The translations under genes and the position numbers were made by a program. Below the pieces are notes generated by a model. That model was not told where the DNA came from. It saw nothing but the letters and a program-made list of their open reading frames with translations, and searched no databases. 64,000 nucleotides of DNA from Clostridia bacterium (GTDB lineage: Bacteria; Bacillota; DAOUPZ01), in contig DAOUPZ010000009.1 in assembly GCA_030625885.1 (NCBI GenBank), positions 1 to 64,000 on the forward strand, read 5' to 3'. Below are positions 8,439 to 16,695 of this stretch, piece by piece. Within the stretch, counting starts at the first letter, position 1; the number at the start of each line of letters is the position of its first letter.

Positions 8439-9493
8439 TGGGTGAAAAAATATTGATGAAAGGTGCGGAAGCACTGGGTGAAGCGGCTATTAAAGCTGGA
8501 TGCCGTTTTTTCTTTGGTTATCCCATTACACCGCAGAATGAAGTACCGGAATATATGTCAAAACGGCTTCCAAAAGAAGGCGGCGTTTTTTTACAGGCTG
8601 AGAGTGAAGTAGCAGCCATTAATATGGTATATGGTGCTGCAGGGGCTGGAGCACGGGTTATGACGTCTTCTTCCAGTCCGGGAATCAGTTTAAAAATGGA
8701 AGGTATTTCTTATATTGCGGGTGCAAAACTACCTTGTGTTATTGTGAATATTGTTCGTGGCGGTCCTGGTCTTGGTGGGATTCAACCTGCTCAATCTGAT
8801 TATTTCCAAGCAACAAAAGGCGGCGGTCATGGAGATTATCGCATGATTGTTCTTGCACCATCGTCAGTGCAAGAAATGGTTGACCTAATGGGTGATGCCT
8901 TTGATTTAGCTGATTTATATCGGATGCCAACTATGATTTTAGGTGATGGGATGCTGGGGCAAATGATGGAACCTGTTGAATTTAAAGAAAGAAAGCCGAT
9001 CGCATTACCACCAAAGGATTGGGCAACAACTGGGAAAAAAGGACGCGGTAAGCAGAATATCATTAATTCGCTCTTCTTAATAGCGGAAGAATGTGAAGAA
9101 CATAACTTCGAGTTGAAAAAACGTTATAATGAAATAGAAAAAAATGAAGTTAAATTTGAAAGTTATAATATGGAAGATGCAGATGTTGCAATCATTGCAT
9201 ATGGTACGACAGCTAGAATTGTTAAGACGGCCATTAAAAGGGCGGAATCTAAGGGGATGAAAGTCGGTTTAATTCGTCCGATTACACTTTGGCCTTTCCC
9301 CGAAAAGGTAATTGCTGCTGCTGCCGAAAAAGTAAAGGCATTTTTAACGGTAGAAATGAGTACTGGACAAATGGTAGAAGATGTGCGGTTAGCTGTTAAC
9401 GGTCAAAAGCCGGTTTATTTCTATGGCCGTACAGGAGGAATGGTGCCTTCTCCAGAGGAAATGGTAGCAGAAGTAGAAAAAATTTTAGGATAA
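8438..9493 (+). CDS. vorB: 3-methyl-2-oxobutanoate (2-oxoisovalerate):ferredoxin oxidoreductase subunit VorB
   Basis: 351 residues. The sequence [20 protein letters not shown], then [32 protein letters not shown] and [22 protein letters not shown] is the hallmark of the alpha subunit annotated VorB. Together with the delta, beta and gamma subunits it catalyses reversible oxidative decarboxylation of branched-chain 2-oxoacids to acyl-CoA with ferredoxin. 2-Oxoglutarate oxidoreductase (KorA) is the closest alternative, but the presence of ptb and buk in the operon favours branched-chain substrates. Confidence 0.85.
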   Translation: MGEKILMKGAEALGEAAIKAGCRFFFGYPITPQNEVPEYMSKRLPKEGGVFLQAESEVAAINMVYGAAGAGARVMTSSSSPGISLKMEGISYIAGAKLPCVIVNIVRGGPGLGGIQPAQSDYFQATKGGGHGDYRMIVLAPSSVQEMVDLMGDAFDLADLYRMPTMILGDGMLGQMMEPVEFKERKPIALPPKDWATTGKKGRGKQNIINSLFLIAEECEEHNFELKKRYNEIEKNEVKFESYNMEDADVAIIAYGTTARIVKTAIKRAESKGMKVGLIRPITLWPFPEKVIAAAAEKVKAFLTVEMSTGQMVEDVRLAVNGQKPVYFYGRTGGMVPSPEEMVAEVEKILG

Positions 9494-9509
9494 AGAGGAG
9501 GGAAAAGGC

Positions 9510-10256
9510 ATGAAAAAAGTATTTGAAAGACCAAAATCATTAACAGATGTACCCTTTAGTTATTGTCCTGGATGTACCCATGGAATTGCACACCGTTTAG
9601 TAGCGGAAGTGATAGATGAATTAGGTATTCAAGAACGGACGATTGGTATTGCACCTGTTGGATGTTCCGTTTTATGTTATGATTTTTTTGATGTTGATAT
9701 GCAAGAAGCGGCTCACGGACGTGCACCTGCTGTAGCAACGGGGATAAAACGGGTTCATCCGGATTCTATTGTTTTCTCTTATCAAGGAGATGGGGACTTA
9801 GCTTCGATTGGGACCGCAGAAATTGTGCATGCTGCTAACCGAGGGGAAAAGATCACCGTTATATTCATTAACAATGCAATATATGGGATGACAGGGGGTC
9901 AAATGGCTCCTACGACGTTGCCGGGTCAAAAAACAACAACCTCTCCTTATGGTCGTGATACAGAGGCGTGTGGCTATCCCATCCGTATTTCAGAAATGCT
10001 TTCAACTTTGGATGGTCCTGCTTATATCGCGCGTGCATCACTGCATGATCCTCAAAATATTGTCAAAGCTAAATCTGCGATTCGTAAGGCTTTCCAAGCA
10101 CAAGTTGACGGGTTAGGTTTCTCTTTAGTCGAATTACTTTCTACTTGTCCTACTAACTGGGGGATGACGCCTGTTGAATCTTTGAAATGGTTGGAAGATA
10201 ATATGATTCCACGATATCCATTAGGTGAATATAAAGTAATTGAGGGGGTGAAATAA
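9510..10256 (+). CDS. vorA: 2-oxoacid:ferredoxin oxidoreductase, TPP-binding beta subunit
   Basis: 248 residues. It has [13 protein letters not shown] at the start (conserved cysteines), the TPP/Mg motif [20 protein letters not shown] ending in [13 protein letters not shown] (about 91-134), and [15 protein letters not shown]. This is the thiamine-diphosphate subunit of the four-part oxidoreductase. AGGAGG lies upstream, 17 bases after vorB. The stop abuts the start of the next gene. Confidence 0.88.
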   Translation: MKKVFERPKSLTDVPFSYCPGCTHGIAHRLVAEVIDELGIQERTIGIAPVGCSVLCYDFFDVDMQEAAHGRAPAVATGIKRVHPDSIVFSYQGDGDLASIGTAEIVHAANRGEKITVIFINNAIYGMTGGQMAPTTLPGQKTTTSPYGRDTEACGYPIRISEMLSTLDGPAYIARASLHDPQNIVKAKSAIRKAFQAQVDGLGFSLVELLSTCPTNWGMTPVESLKWLEDNMIPRYPLGEYKVIEGVK

Positions 10257-10790
10257 ATGGCTCAAGAAATTATCTTAGCTGGTTTTGGAGGCCAGGGAAT
10301 TATGCTGGCTGGTAAATTATTAACTTATACAGGGATGCTCGAAGGTAAAAATGTAACTTGGCTGCCTTCCTATGGGCCTGAAATGCGGGGAGGAACAGCA
10401 AACTGTACGGTTATTATTTCGGACGAAGAAATTGGTTCCCCCATTGTTACGAATCCTTCAGTTGCTTTAGTATTTAATAATCCGTCTTTGGAAAAGTTCG
10501 AGCCATTAGTAAAAACAGGTGGAACGCTGATTGTGAATACTTCCTTAGTTACAATAAAATCTAAGCGAACTGATATCAATATTATTAATATTCCTGCTAA
10601 TGATATTGCAATTGAACTTGGAGAAGTGAAAATTACCAATATGGTCATGATGGGTGCTTTTGTGGCAGCAACAAAAGCTGTATCATTTGAAGGGGTTATG
10701 GATGCTTTAAAGAAAACGTTACCGGCTCATCGACAAAATTTATTGCCACTAAATGAAAAAGCCTTAAAGAAAGGTTCTGAATTAGTATAA
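10257..10790 (+). CDS. vorC: 2-oxoacid:ferredoxin oxidoreductase, gamma subunit
   Basis: 177 residues starting with EIILAGFGGQGIMLAGKLL, the conserved GFGGQG motif of gamma subunits, then WLPSYGPEMRGGTANC. It completes the VorDBAC complex. It begins directly at the end of vorA, and a terminator follows, marking the operon's end. Confidence 0.88.
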   Translation: MAQEIILAGFGGQGIMLAGKLLTYTGMLEGKNVTWLPSYGPEMRGGTANCTVIISDEEIGSPIVTNPSVALVFNNPSLEKFEPLVKTGGTLIVNTSLVTIKSKRTDINIINIPANDIAIELGEVKITNMVMMGAFVAATKAVSFEGVMDALKKTLPAHRQNLLPLNEKALKKGSELV

Positions 10791-10813
10791 GAGGATGAAT
10801 AATGTTGATTTTA

Positions 10814-10840
10814 AGCCGGGGAAGGTATCCCCGGCTTTTT
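10814..10840 (+). terminator. Terminator of the buk-ptb-vor operon
   Basis: AGCCGGGGA / TCCCCGGCT stem (9 bp) with a 5-nt loop and TTTTT, 23 bases after the vorC stop. Confidence 0.9.
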
Positions 10841-10856
10841 GGCAACATGAGTCGAT

Positions 10857-11098
10857 AGGAGTTAGTAGTTAGCAGTTAGTAGTTAGGACTATAAAGGGCA
10901 GAAAGTTAAAGGCTTAAGGCTAAAAATTAAATAATAACTAATGTTCTCAGTTCCCGGCTCTCAGTTCTCAGCACTAAGTGAGAAAATTAATACTTTGCTC
11001 TTGGGTCTGAGAACTGAGAACCGAGAACGTTTTTAAATCTTTCAGCCTTCAGCTAGTATTTTTTTCCCAACTGCTAACTGCTGTTCTCTAACTGTTAT
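10857..11098 (+). repeat. Nested inverted heptamer arrays, order H1-H2-H3 ... H3'-H2'-H1'
   Basis: H1 (GTTAGTA/GTTAGCA units) is at 10859-10887, H2 (AAGGCTTAAGGCTAA) at 10905-10925, H3 (TTCTCAG units) at 10943-10972. The complements follow in mirror order: H3' (CTGAGAACTGAGAACCGAG) at 11006-11029, H2' (TTTCAGCCTTCAGCT) at 11038-11054, H1' (AACTGCTAACTGCTG) at 11068-11095. The whole 240-bp spacer can fold into three concentric stems. No coding capacity is seen. Confidence 0.85.
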
Positions 11099-11138
11099 CT
11101 AATAAATACTTTAGAGGTTTGTAAGAGGAGGTGTAGGG

Positions 11139-12248
11139 GTGATTAATCGACAACGCTTAATAAAGGAATTTTTGCACTTAGTAGAAATAGATAGTCCATC
11201 CAAGTGCGAAACTGCCATTGCAAAGTATTTAAAAGAAAAATTACGTTCATTGGGGTGTGACGTATTTGAAGATGATTGCGGTTCGAAAATGGGTGGCAGT
11301 GCTGGCAATATTATTGGCAGAAAAATAGGGAAAAGTGAACAGAAAAACACCATTTTTTTTAGTGCCCATATGGATACCATTGAATCTAATTTTGGTATGA
11401 AGCCTTGTATTAAAGAGGACATTATTTATAGTGATGGTACGCATATTTTAGGTGGGGATGATAAAGGTGGAATTGCAGCGATATTGGAAATGTTGCAAGT
11501 TCTTCAGGAAAATAATATAAACCATCGACCATTGGAAATCGTGTTTACAATTAGTGAAGAAACTGGGTTGGATGGGGCAAAAAACCTTGACATGGGTTTG
11601 ATTACATCAGAGTATGGTTATGTTTTGGACGTCGGAGGGGATATTGGAACCATTGTCAATAAAGCAGCAGGACGGAACCGAATTGAAGCCGTTATTTGTG
11701 GGCAGGCAGCTCATGCGGGATTTGAACCTGAAAAAGGAATTAACGCGATTCAGATCGCAGGTAAGGCCTTGGCCCAGATGGAACTGGGAAGGATTGATGA
11801 TGAGACAACGGCCAATATTGGTCGTATAGAAGGTGGGAAAGTAACCAATATTATTCCCGATATGGTTCACCTCATTGGTGAAGCACGGAGTTGCGATAAG
11901 GAAAAATTGTGTGCTCAAACCAATCATATGACTCATATCATAGAGAAAACATCACAAGAAAATGGAGCCTGGTGTAAAGTTAATATTAAAAATTTATATT
12001 TACCTTTTGCCATTGAACCACATGAAGCGGTGATTTTAGATGCGGTAGAAAGTGCACATTCAATCCATATTAATCCAATATTAGCGACAAGTGGTGGAGG
12101 GAGTGATGCCAATATATTCAATCAATACAATATCCCTACAGCTAATCTTTCAATGGGGATGGAAAAAGCGCATACAAATGAAGAATATATTAAAATTGGT
12201 GATCTGGTAAAGATTACGCAATTACTAGTTGCAATTGCTCAGGGATAA
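11139..12248 (+). CDS. M20-family metallopeptidase, PepT-like
   Basis: 369 residues; GTG start with AGAGGAGGTG upstream. Zinc-binding pattern of M20 exopeptidases: SAHMDTIE (about 75-82), GGDDKGGIAAILEM (about 105-118), the catalytic ISEETGLDGAKN and later VLDVGGDIG; HAGFEPEKGINAI is the dimerisation-domain insertion and AHTNEEY the last ligand. It should cleave di- or tripeptides, or a related amide, in the cytoplasm with two metal ions. The start ERLI...VEIDSPS is like the PepT-like subgroup (YqjE type) and less like true PepT. It is transcribed alone. Confidence 0.85.
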   Translation: MINRQRLIKEFLHLVEIDSPSKCETAIAKYLKEKLRSLGCDVFEDDCGSKMGGSAGNIIGRKIGKSEQKNTIFFSAHMDTIESNFGMKPCIKEDIIYSDGTHILGGDDKGGIAAILEMLQVLQENNINHRPLEIVFTISEETGLDGAKNLDMGLITSEYGYVLDVGGDIGTIVNKAAGRNRIEAVICGQAAHAGFEPEKGINAIQIAGKALAQMELGRIDDETTANIGRIEGGKVTNIIPDMVHLIGEARSCDKEKLCAQTNHMTHIIEKTSQENGAWCKVNIKNLYLPFAIEPHEAVILDAVESAHSIHINPILATSGGGSDANIFNQYNIPTANLSMGMEKAHTNEEYIKIGDLVKITQLLVAIAQG

Positions 12249-12286
12249 GAAAAAAATAGCTTCATAGTTATTTTTTTCTTATCCCT
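12241..12286 (+). terminator. AT-rich terminator hairpin overlapping the peptidase stop
   Basis: An 18-bp perfect inverted repeat (AGGGATAAGAAAAAAATA and complement) around a 10-nt loop, starting within the last codons. The T-run is part of the right arm, so it could work in either direction. Confidence 0.7.
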
Positions 12287-12374
12287 CAACGAGATTACTA
12301 GAAACACTTGCATTTTGTTTGTAGAAAAGTTGAAAAAACCTAAACGATAAATTTAATATTTGGAGGAATTTATG

Positions 12375-13559
12375 ATGAGTATTCAATTTGCTAAACGTAT
12401 GGAAAATCTTGCAGCATCCGAAATACGTGAGATATTAAAACTGACAGAAAGATCGGAAGTCATTTCATTTGCAGGCGGTTTGCCAGCTCCTGAACTATTT
12501 CCTGTTGAAGAGATGAAAAAGGTAGCCGTTCAAGTACTGGAGGAAGATGGCAGACGTGCTTTGCAGTATGCTACCACGGAAGGATTCGGCCCTTTGAGAG
12601 AAGCAATTGCTGCGAGAATGAATAGAATATTTCAAACGAATGCTTCTGCTCAAGAAATTTTGATAACCAGTGGTTCTCAGCAGGGGTTAGACTTTTCCGG
12701 GAAAGTATTTCTAAATGAAGAAGATGTTGTATTGTGTGAAAGCCCTTCATATTTAGGCGCGATCAACGCATTTAAAGCCTATAATCCGCGGTTTATTGAG
12801 GTACCTACAGATGAAAATGGGATGATAATAGATGAATTGGAGAAAATTTTAGCAGCGACTGATCATGTAAAGATGATCTATGTAATTCCGGATTTTCAAA
12901 ATCCTACAGGGATATCATGGTCCTTAGAGCGGCGGGAAAAATTTATGGAAGTCATTAATAAGTATGAAATACCTGTTATTGAAGATAATCCATATGGTGA
13001 ATTGCGATTTGAGGGTGAAATATTGCCTTCATTAAAATCTTTGGATAAAAATGGATTAGTGATATATTTAGGTTCTTTTTCTAAGATTTTTTGTCCAGGA
13101 TTTAGAATTGCATGGGTGGCAGCAAATCAGGAAATTTTAGAAAAGTATATATTTGTCAAACAAAGTGCTGATTTACAAACATCTACCATAGGGCAAAGAG
13201 AAGTAGCAAAATTTATAGAAATGTATGATTTAGATGCGCATGTAGAAAAAATTAAAGATGTTTATAGAAAGCGAAGAGATTTAGCAATTAGTACCATGAA
13301 AGAGAATTTCCCTGACGGTGTAAAATTTACATATCCACAGGGTGGATTATTTACTTGGGTAGAATTACCACCTCATATTAATTCAAGGGATGTATTAATT
13401 AAAAGCTTGGAGTATGATGTGGCGTTTGTACCCGGGGAATCATTCTATCCGGATGGGAAGACGTACAATACATTCCGGTTAAATTATTCTAGTATGCTGG
13501 AAGAGAAAATTGTGGAAGGTCTTGAGCGGTTAGGTAAAGTTTTAAAGGAATTTGTATAG
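12375..13559 (+). CDS. Class I/II PLP aminotransferase (LysN/2-aminoadipate aminotransferase-like)
   Basis: About 394 residues. TTG 12360 is too close to the ribosome site; GGAGGA at 12362-12367 points to ATG 12372 or 12375. Motifs: ISFAGGLPAPELFP, GFGPLREAIAARM, IPDFQNPTGISW, the cofactor-aspartate segment VIEDNPYGELRF, the lysine in LGSFSKIFCPGFRIAW, and the C-terminal FRLNYSS arginine. This is the fold-I subgroup with LysN and MocR-type domains, acting on aromatic, branched or 2-aminoadipate substrates. It could aminate the 2-oxoacids made by the nearby Vor system, but this is inference. No DNA-binding N-terminal domain is present. Confidence 0.8.
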   Translation: MSIQFAKRMENLAASEIREILKLTERSEVISFAGGLPAPELFPVEEMKKVAVQVLEEDGRRALQYATTEGFGPLREAIAARMNRIFQTNASAQEILITSGSQQGLDFSGKVFLNEEDVVLCESPSYLGAINAFKAYNPRFIEVPTDENGMIIDELEKILAATDHVKMIYVIPDFQNPTGISWSLERREKFMEVINKYEIPVIEDNPYGELRFEGEILPSLKSLDKNGLVIYLGSFSKIFCPGFRIAWVAANQEILEKYIFVKQSADLQTSTIGQREVAKFIEMYDLDAHVEKIKDVYRKRRDLAISTMKENFPDGVKFTYPQGGLFTWVELPPHINSRDVLIKSLEYDVAFVPGESFYPDGKTYNTFRLNYSSMLEEKIVEGLERLGKVLKEFV

Positions 13560-13589
13560 AATTATAAAAAGAGTGGAAAGAAAAAAATA

Positions 13590-13767
13590 AAAGATAGCAG
13601 TTAGGAGCTAGCAGTTAGAAAAAGATACTGGCTGAAGGCTGAAAGCTAAAGGCTAAAGGCTTAAGCAAATGACAAATATAAAAGGCTTTTTGATCTTTGG
13701 TTTTAATCCTTAGCCTTTAGTGTCTTCTAATCTTTTCCTACCTGCTAACTGCTGGTTGCTACCTGCC
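13590..13767 (+). repeat. Nested inverted heptamer arrays, order H1-H2 ... H2'-H1'
   Basis: H1 (AGCAGTTAGGAGCTAGCAG) at 13592-13618, H2 (GGCTGAAGGCTGAAAGC and following AGGCTAA units) at 13629-13664, then H2' (CCTTAGCCTTTAG) at 13706-13720 and H1' (CCTACCTGCTAACTGCTGG) at 13737-13767. The flank GAAAAAGAT beside H1 is mirrored by ATCTTTTCC beside H1'. Same layout as 10857-11098 but without the H3 core. Confidence 0.85.
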
Positions 13768-13798
13768 GAAAAACCCAAAATGGGTTTTTCTTTTTTTG
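13768..13798 (+). terminator. Mini-hairpin with T-run, probable terminator of the aminotransferase gene
   Basis: GAAAAACCCA-AAA-TGGGTTTTTC (10-bp stem, 3-nt loop) followed by seven T. It lies at the outer edge of the heptamer array. Confidence 0.7.
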
Positions 13799-13875
13799 TG
13801 TTATTTTTTTGTATGGAGATGAATATGATTTATTAAGTAGTCCCGCATTCTATTTTGAGGAGGGAACGGAAAAAT

Positions 13876-15216
13876 ATGTTTTCAAAATGGTTGCCATCTA
13901 CATATAAAAGCCGCAAAAAAAAAATAGATACGACGCAAGCTTATGATGAGATATGGGTAGAAATACCACTCGTGTTAGGAACGGATACAATTCAACAGAT
14001 TGTAGAAACAAGAATAGATTTGGAAGAATCAGCTCAAAAGATTAGAGATATTTCTGTAGAAATAAAACAACTACAAAAAGAAATGTTACTAGAGCAAATT
14101 ATTATCAGCGGCTGGTTAGTCCATCATATTTTCTATGTTGGAGATGATCATACCATTCATCACAAGCTCCAGGAAACGCCTTTTAGATTTAATATGGAAT
14201 TTGTAAATGCAAAACCAGAATATGATTTAATGGTTTCAGCTACACTGGGATATATGGATTATCAATTAAAATCGGAACGATGGTTGGAAATAAGAAATGG
14301 GGTAGAATTTTTCATACAAGTAACGGAGATAAGAGATGGATTGATGCCTGTTGGAGGGGAAAAGAAGTATCGAATTTTAAACTTATTACATGATCAGGAA
14401 AAAAAAGTTATCAGTAAATATCATTTTGAATTTGAAGAACAGGTACAAGAAATTGAAAATATTAATGGGGAATTTATACTTAAAGAAATTAATGTGTTGA
14501 AAGATCAAGTGTTTATTGAAGGCGATATCAGCTTAGAAATCTATTATACAGGTCAGAATAATCGAAGTCTTTTTTTAAGAGAAGAGGTCCCTGTAGAAGT
14601 AGCTATTGATGTACCCGGTTTGGTAGATGGAAATCATTTGCTTACACATGGAAAAGGGCAGATTTCATTTATAGAACCCAAAATAGTAGATCAAAAACAC
14701 CTTGCGTTAGATATAGGTGTTAACGTGAATGTGCGTATTGGGGAGGTAAAAAATTCTCGAGTGGTTGTAAATAAGGGGAAAGACCGGGTGGTTTTATCAG
14801 AGGTTTTAGGGGAAACGAATGAGCCCTATTTTATTGAAAGCGTTTTTGAAATACCTCAGGGCATTCCTAACATTTATCAGATTAAGGAAATAAAAAATAA
14901 TATTCTCAATTATAAGGGAACCATCGTAAAAGATAATGTTTTGGTAGAAGGTACTTTGAAACAAGAAGTATTCTATATTGGTAATGATTTTACGGAGTAT
15001 AGTTTCGAAAGAGAGATGAATTTTGATTATTATATTCCCTTTCTAGATGCTGAGGTTGATCATTTGGGGGAAGTGATAGTGGAAGTGAGTTATTGTAAAG
15101 GGGAAATAAGAGATAAACGGGAAATTCTAGAGCGTTTGATACTCAAGAACAACGTATATTTAACACAACAGGTGCAAGTGGAAGTTCTTATTAAAGATAG
15201 AAATAGGCAGCTTTAA
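13876..15216 (+). CDS. SPOCS/DUF3794 repeat protein, probable spore-coat protein
   Basis: About 446 residues; TTG 13855 opens the frame but GAGGAGG at 13857-13863 lies before ATG 13876. The protein contains repeated units of about 130 residues with the SPOCS pattern: IPLVLGTDTIQQIVETR, then IIISGWLVHHIFYVGDD, then PFRFNMEF; related units recur (VFIEGDISLEIYYTGQN ... REEVPVEVAIDVP; VLVEGTLKQEVFYIGND ... REMNFDYYIPF). Such beta-rich domains occur in SpoVID/SafA-like and other spore-assembly proteins of Bacillota. No signal peptide. It stands beside two more such genes and a CotE-like gene. Confidence 0.75.
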   Translation: MFSKWLPSTYKSRKKKIDTTQAYDEIWVEIPLVLGTDTIQQIVETRIDLEESAQKIRDISVEIKQLQKEMLLEQIIISGWLVHHIFYVGDDHTIHHKLQETPFRFNMEFVNAKPEYDLMVSATLGYMDYQLKSERWLEIRNGVEFFIQVTEIRDGLMPVGGEKKYRILNLLHDQEKKVISKYHFEFEEQVQEIENINGEFILKEINVLKDQVFIEGDISLEIYYTGQNNRSLFLREEVPVEVAIDVPGLVDGNHLLTHGKGQISFIEPKIVDQKHLALDIGVNVNVRIGEVKNSRVVVNKGKDRVVLSEVLGETNEPYFIESVFEIPQGIPNIYQIKEIKNNILNYKGTIVKDNVLVEGTLKQEVFYIGNDFTEYSFEREMNFDYYIPFLDAEVDHLGEVIVEVSYCKGEIRDKREILERLILKNNVYLTQQVQVEVLIKDRNRQL

Positions 15217-15232
15217 CAGCTACCTATTTCTT
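15198..15232. terminator. Convergent-gene hairpin (weak)
   Basis: GAAATAGG-C-AGCT and AGCT-A-CCTATTTC form a 12-bp stem with one mismatch across the end of the upstream gene. It separates two convergent genes but lacks a clear T-run. Confidence 0.5.
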
Positions 15233-15281
15233 ATGAAACGTATTGCCTGCAGAGCGCTCTTATACTAGCAATATAACCTAA

Positions 15282-15827
15282 TTAGCAATCATTATCGCAG
15301 TCATCTTCTGGCTCAGGGCAGAAAAAATCTTGGCAGGCATTGTTGCAAGGGTCAACCTTAACAGAAATTTGTTGCTCTCTAGTTACTTTAATGCATACGG
15401 TAACGATAGCTTTTTCCTGTACTTTTTCGTTATCGTCTATTAACATCGTAAATTCACAGTCGTCATCAATTTCAGCTACTTCTACTTGAGCATCATCATC
15501 AGGACATGCACCATCTACCAGCACAAAGCCGTCAAATGGGATATCCACGGATACATGGCGTACAGGACCCCGTGTAATATTGCAGTTTTCATGAGTTTCA
15601 TCTTCTTTAAAAATGATTTCCTTGTGTAGCGTGGCATTAAAGATAACTTTTCCTTTACAAATGTGGAGCGAATCAATTTTTACGTCGGTTATGACATCTA
15701 AAATATCTAGTGCGGTAGCGCCAAGCTCAATTTCGTTCACCAATAAACATTGCGTTTGGCCAACACCTACAACAACAGGGACTTTAATACATTTGTAATC
15801 ACATCTGTAATCTTTTGAACAGGTCAT
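15282..15827 (-). CDS. SPOCS/DUF3794 domain protein with Cys-rich acidic tail
   Basis: 181 residues. The frame extends upstream to 15926, but AAAGGGGGT is placed before the ATG at 15827, giving an MTCSKDYRCDYKCIKVPVVV start. One SPOCS-type unit is visible: VPVVVGVGQTQCLLVNEI, HICKGKVIFNATLHKEIIF, HVSVDIPFDGFV, then KAIVTVCIKVTREQQISV. The C-terminus is rich in Cys, Asp and Glu (CNNACQDFFCPEPEDDCDND), suggesting disulfide cross-linking or metal binding in the coat. Co-directional with the CotE-like gene upstream of it. Confidence 0.75.
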   Translation of the reverse strand: MTCSKDYRCDYKCIKVPVVVGVGQTQCLLVNEIELGATALDILDVITDVKIDSLHICKGKVIFNATLHKEIIFKEDETHENCNITRGPVRHVSVDIPFDGFVLVDGACPDDDAQVEVAEIDDDCEFTMLIDDNEKVQEKAIVTVCIKVTREQQISVKVDPCNNACQDFFCPEPEDDCDNDC

Positions 15828-15880
15828 GAGATTACCCCCTTTCATAATTTTACTTACACTCTCCTTTCCCATACAGGAAT

Positions 15881-16513
15881 TTATTTGGAGTTTGCTGCTT
15901 GTGCAGCAAAACTTTTGCCATTGCAATAGAAAACAGTAGAAGTTTTTATACCGGGTGTGTTTAGTTGACGGTTGCCTCCGGGACGGAAATAACCCATCAT
16001 TTGTTCAAATTGTTGTAATGGTCTTTCATTTCCCAACATTTTATTTATTGTTTTTTCATAAGCAGAATAAAGTATTTTTGCTTCTAATTCTGCTTCAATG
16101 ATTAGTTCGATTTCATATTCAGTATCATTACTGGATGCAATTATTTCAGCACTCATACATTGAAGCGGTTTAATAAAGGCGACAACTGGTTTTGTATCTA
16201 TATTGAAATCTGTATAATTAATTTCATCAGGTACGTTTTGAATAACGGGAATCGTTATGCATTGACCGAATTTTTTTGTTTCCTGAGTTAGTTTATATTT
16301 AAGATGCTTTTTTTTATCGTTTGCAGCATAGCAAAGGATAATATCATATGTTCCTGATAGAACAATATTTTTTTCTTCATTGATGATATTTTTCCACTTA
16401 ATATTACTGATTTTATAACTCATAATTTCAGATATTTTTTCCGGGAAACTTAATATATGTTTTTCAGTAAAATATTTATGCCCTTGTTCAGTAGCGAATG
16501 AATAAGATGCCAT
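15881..16513 (-). CDS. CotE-like outer spore coat protein
   Basis: 210 residues; AAAGGAGGTGT precedes the ATG by 9 bases. The stretch IVLSGTYDIILCYAANDKKK, then KFGQCITIPVIQNVPDEIN, PLQCMSAEIIASSND and EYEIELIIEAELEAKIL follows the CotE pattern (GTYDVNVWYSY ... PNC..A ... E.EFLAEVVGET). CotE is the morphogenetic protein that recruits the outer coat in Bacillus. Similarity is in pattern only, and SPOCS proteins share a comparable beta-rich fold, so a divergent SPOCS protein is the alternative. The tail (RQLNTPGIKTSTVFYCNGKS) is unlike Bacillus CotE. Confidence 0.6.
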   Translation of the reverse strand: MASYSFATEQGHKYFTEKHILSFPEKISEIMSYKISNIKWKNIINEEKNIVLSGTYDIILCYAANDKKKHLKYKLTQETKKFGQCITIPVIQNVPDEINYTDFNIDTKPVVAFIKPLQCMSAEIIASSNDTEYEIELIIEAELEAKILYSAYEKTINKMLGNERPLQQFEQMMGYFRPGGNRQLNTPGIKTSTVFYCNGKSFAAQAANSK

Positions 16514-16695
16514 CTTGGCTTTGACACCTCCTTTTCAATAATATGCAAGGGGAATAAAATTGGTGAATCAAATTTTTCTTTTAAGGATTTTTTGACTTTT
16601 GAAATTTAGTTTATTATATGAGAAGCAATTGTTTATGGTGATGGTTAAGGGAACAATATTAAAAATTTGTTTTGGTAAAGGAGTTTTATAATGGT

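Noticed and set aside
10857-11098. CRISPR-like array
   Set aside because: Units are 7 bp, tandem without spacers, and return as complements; no cas genes are near.
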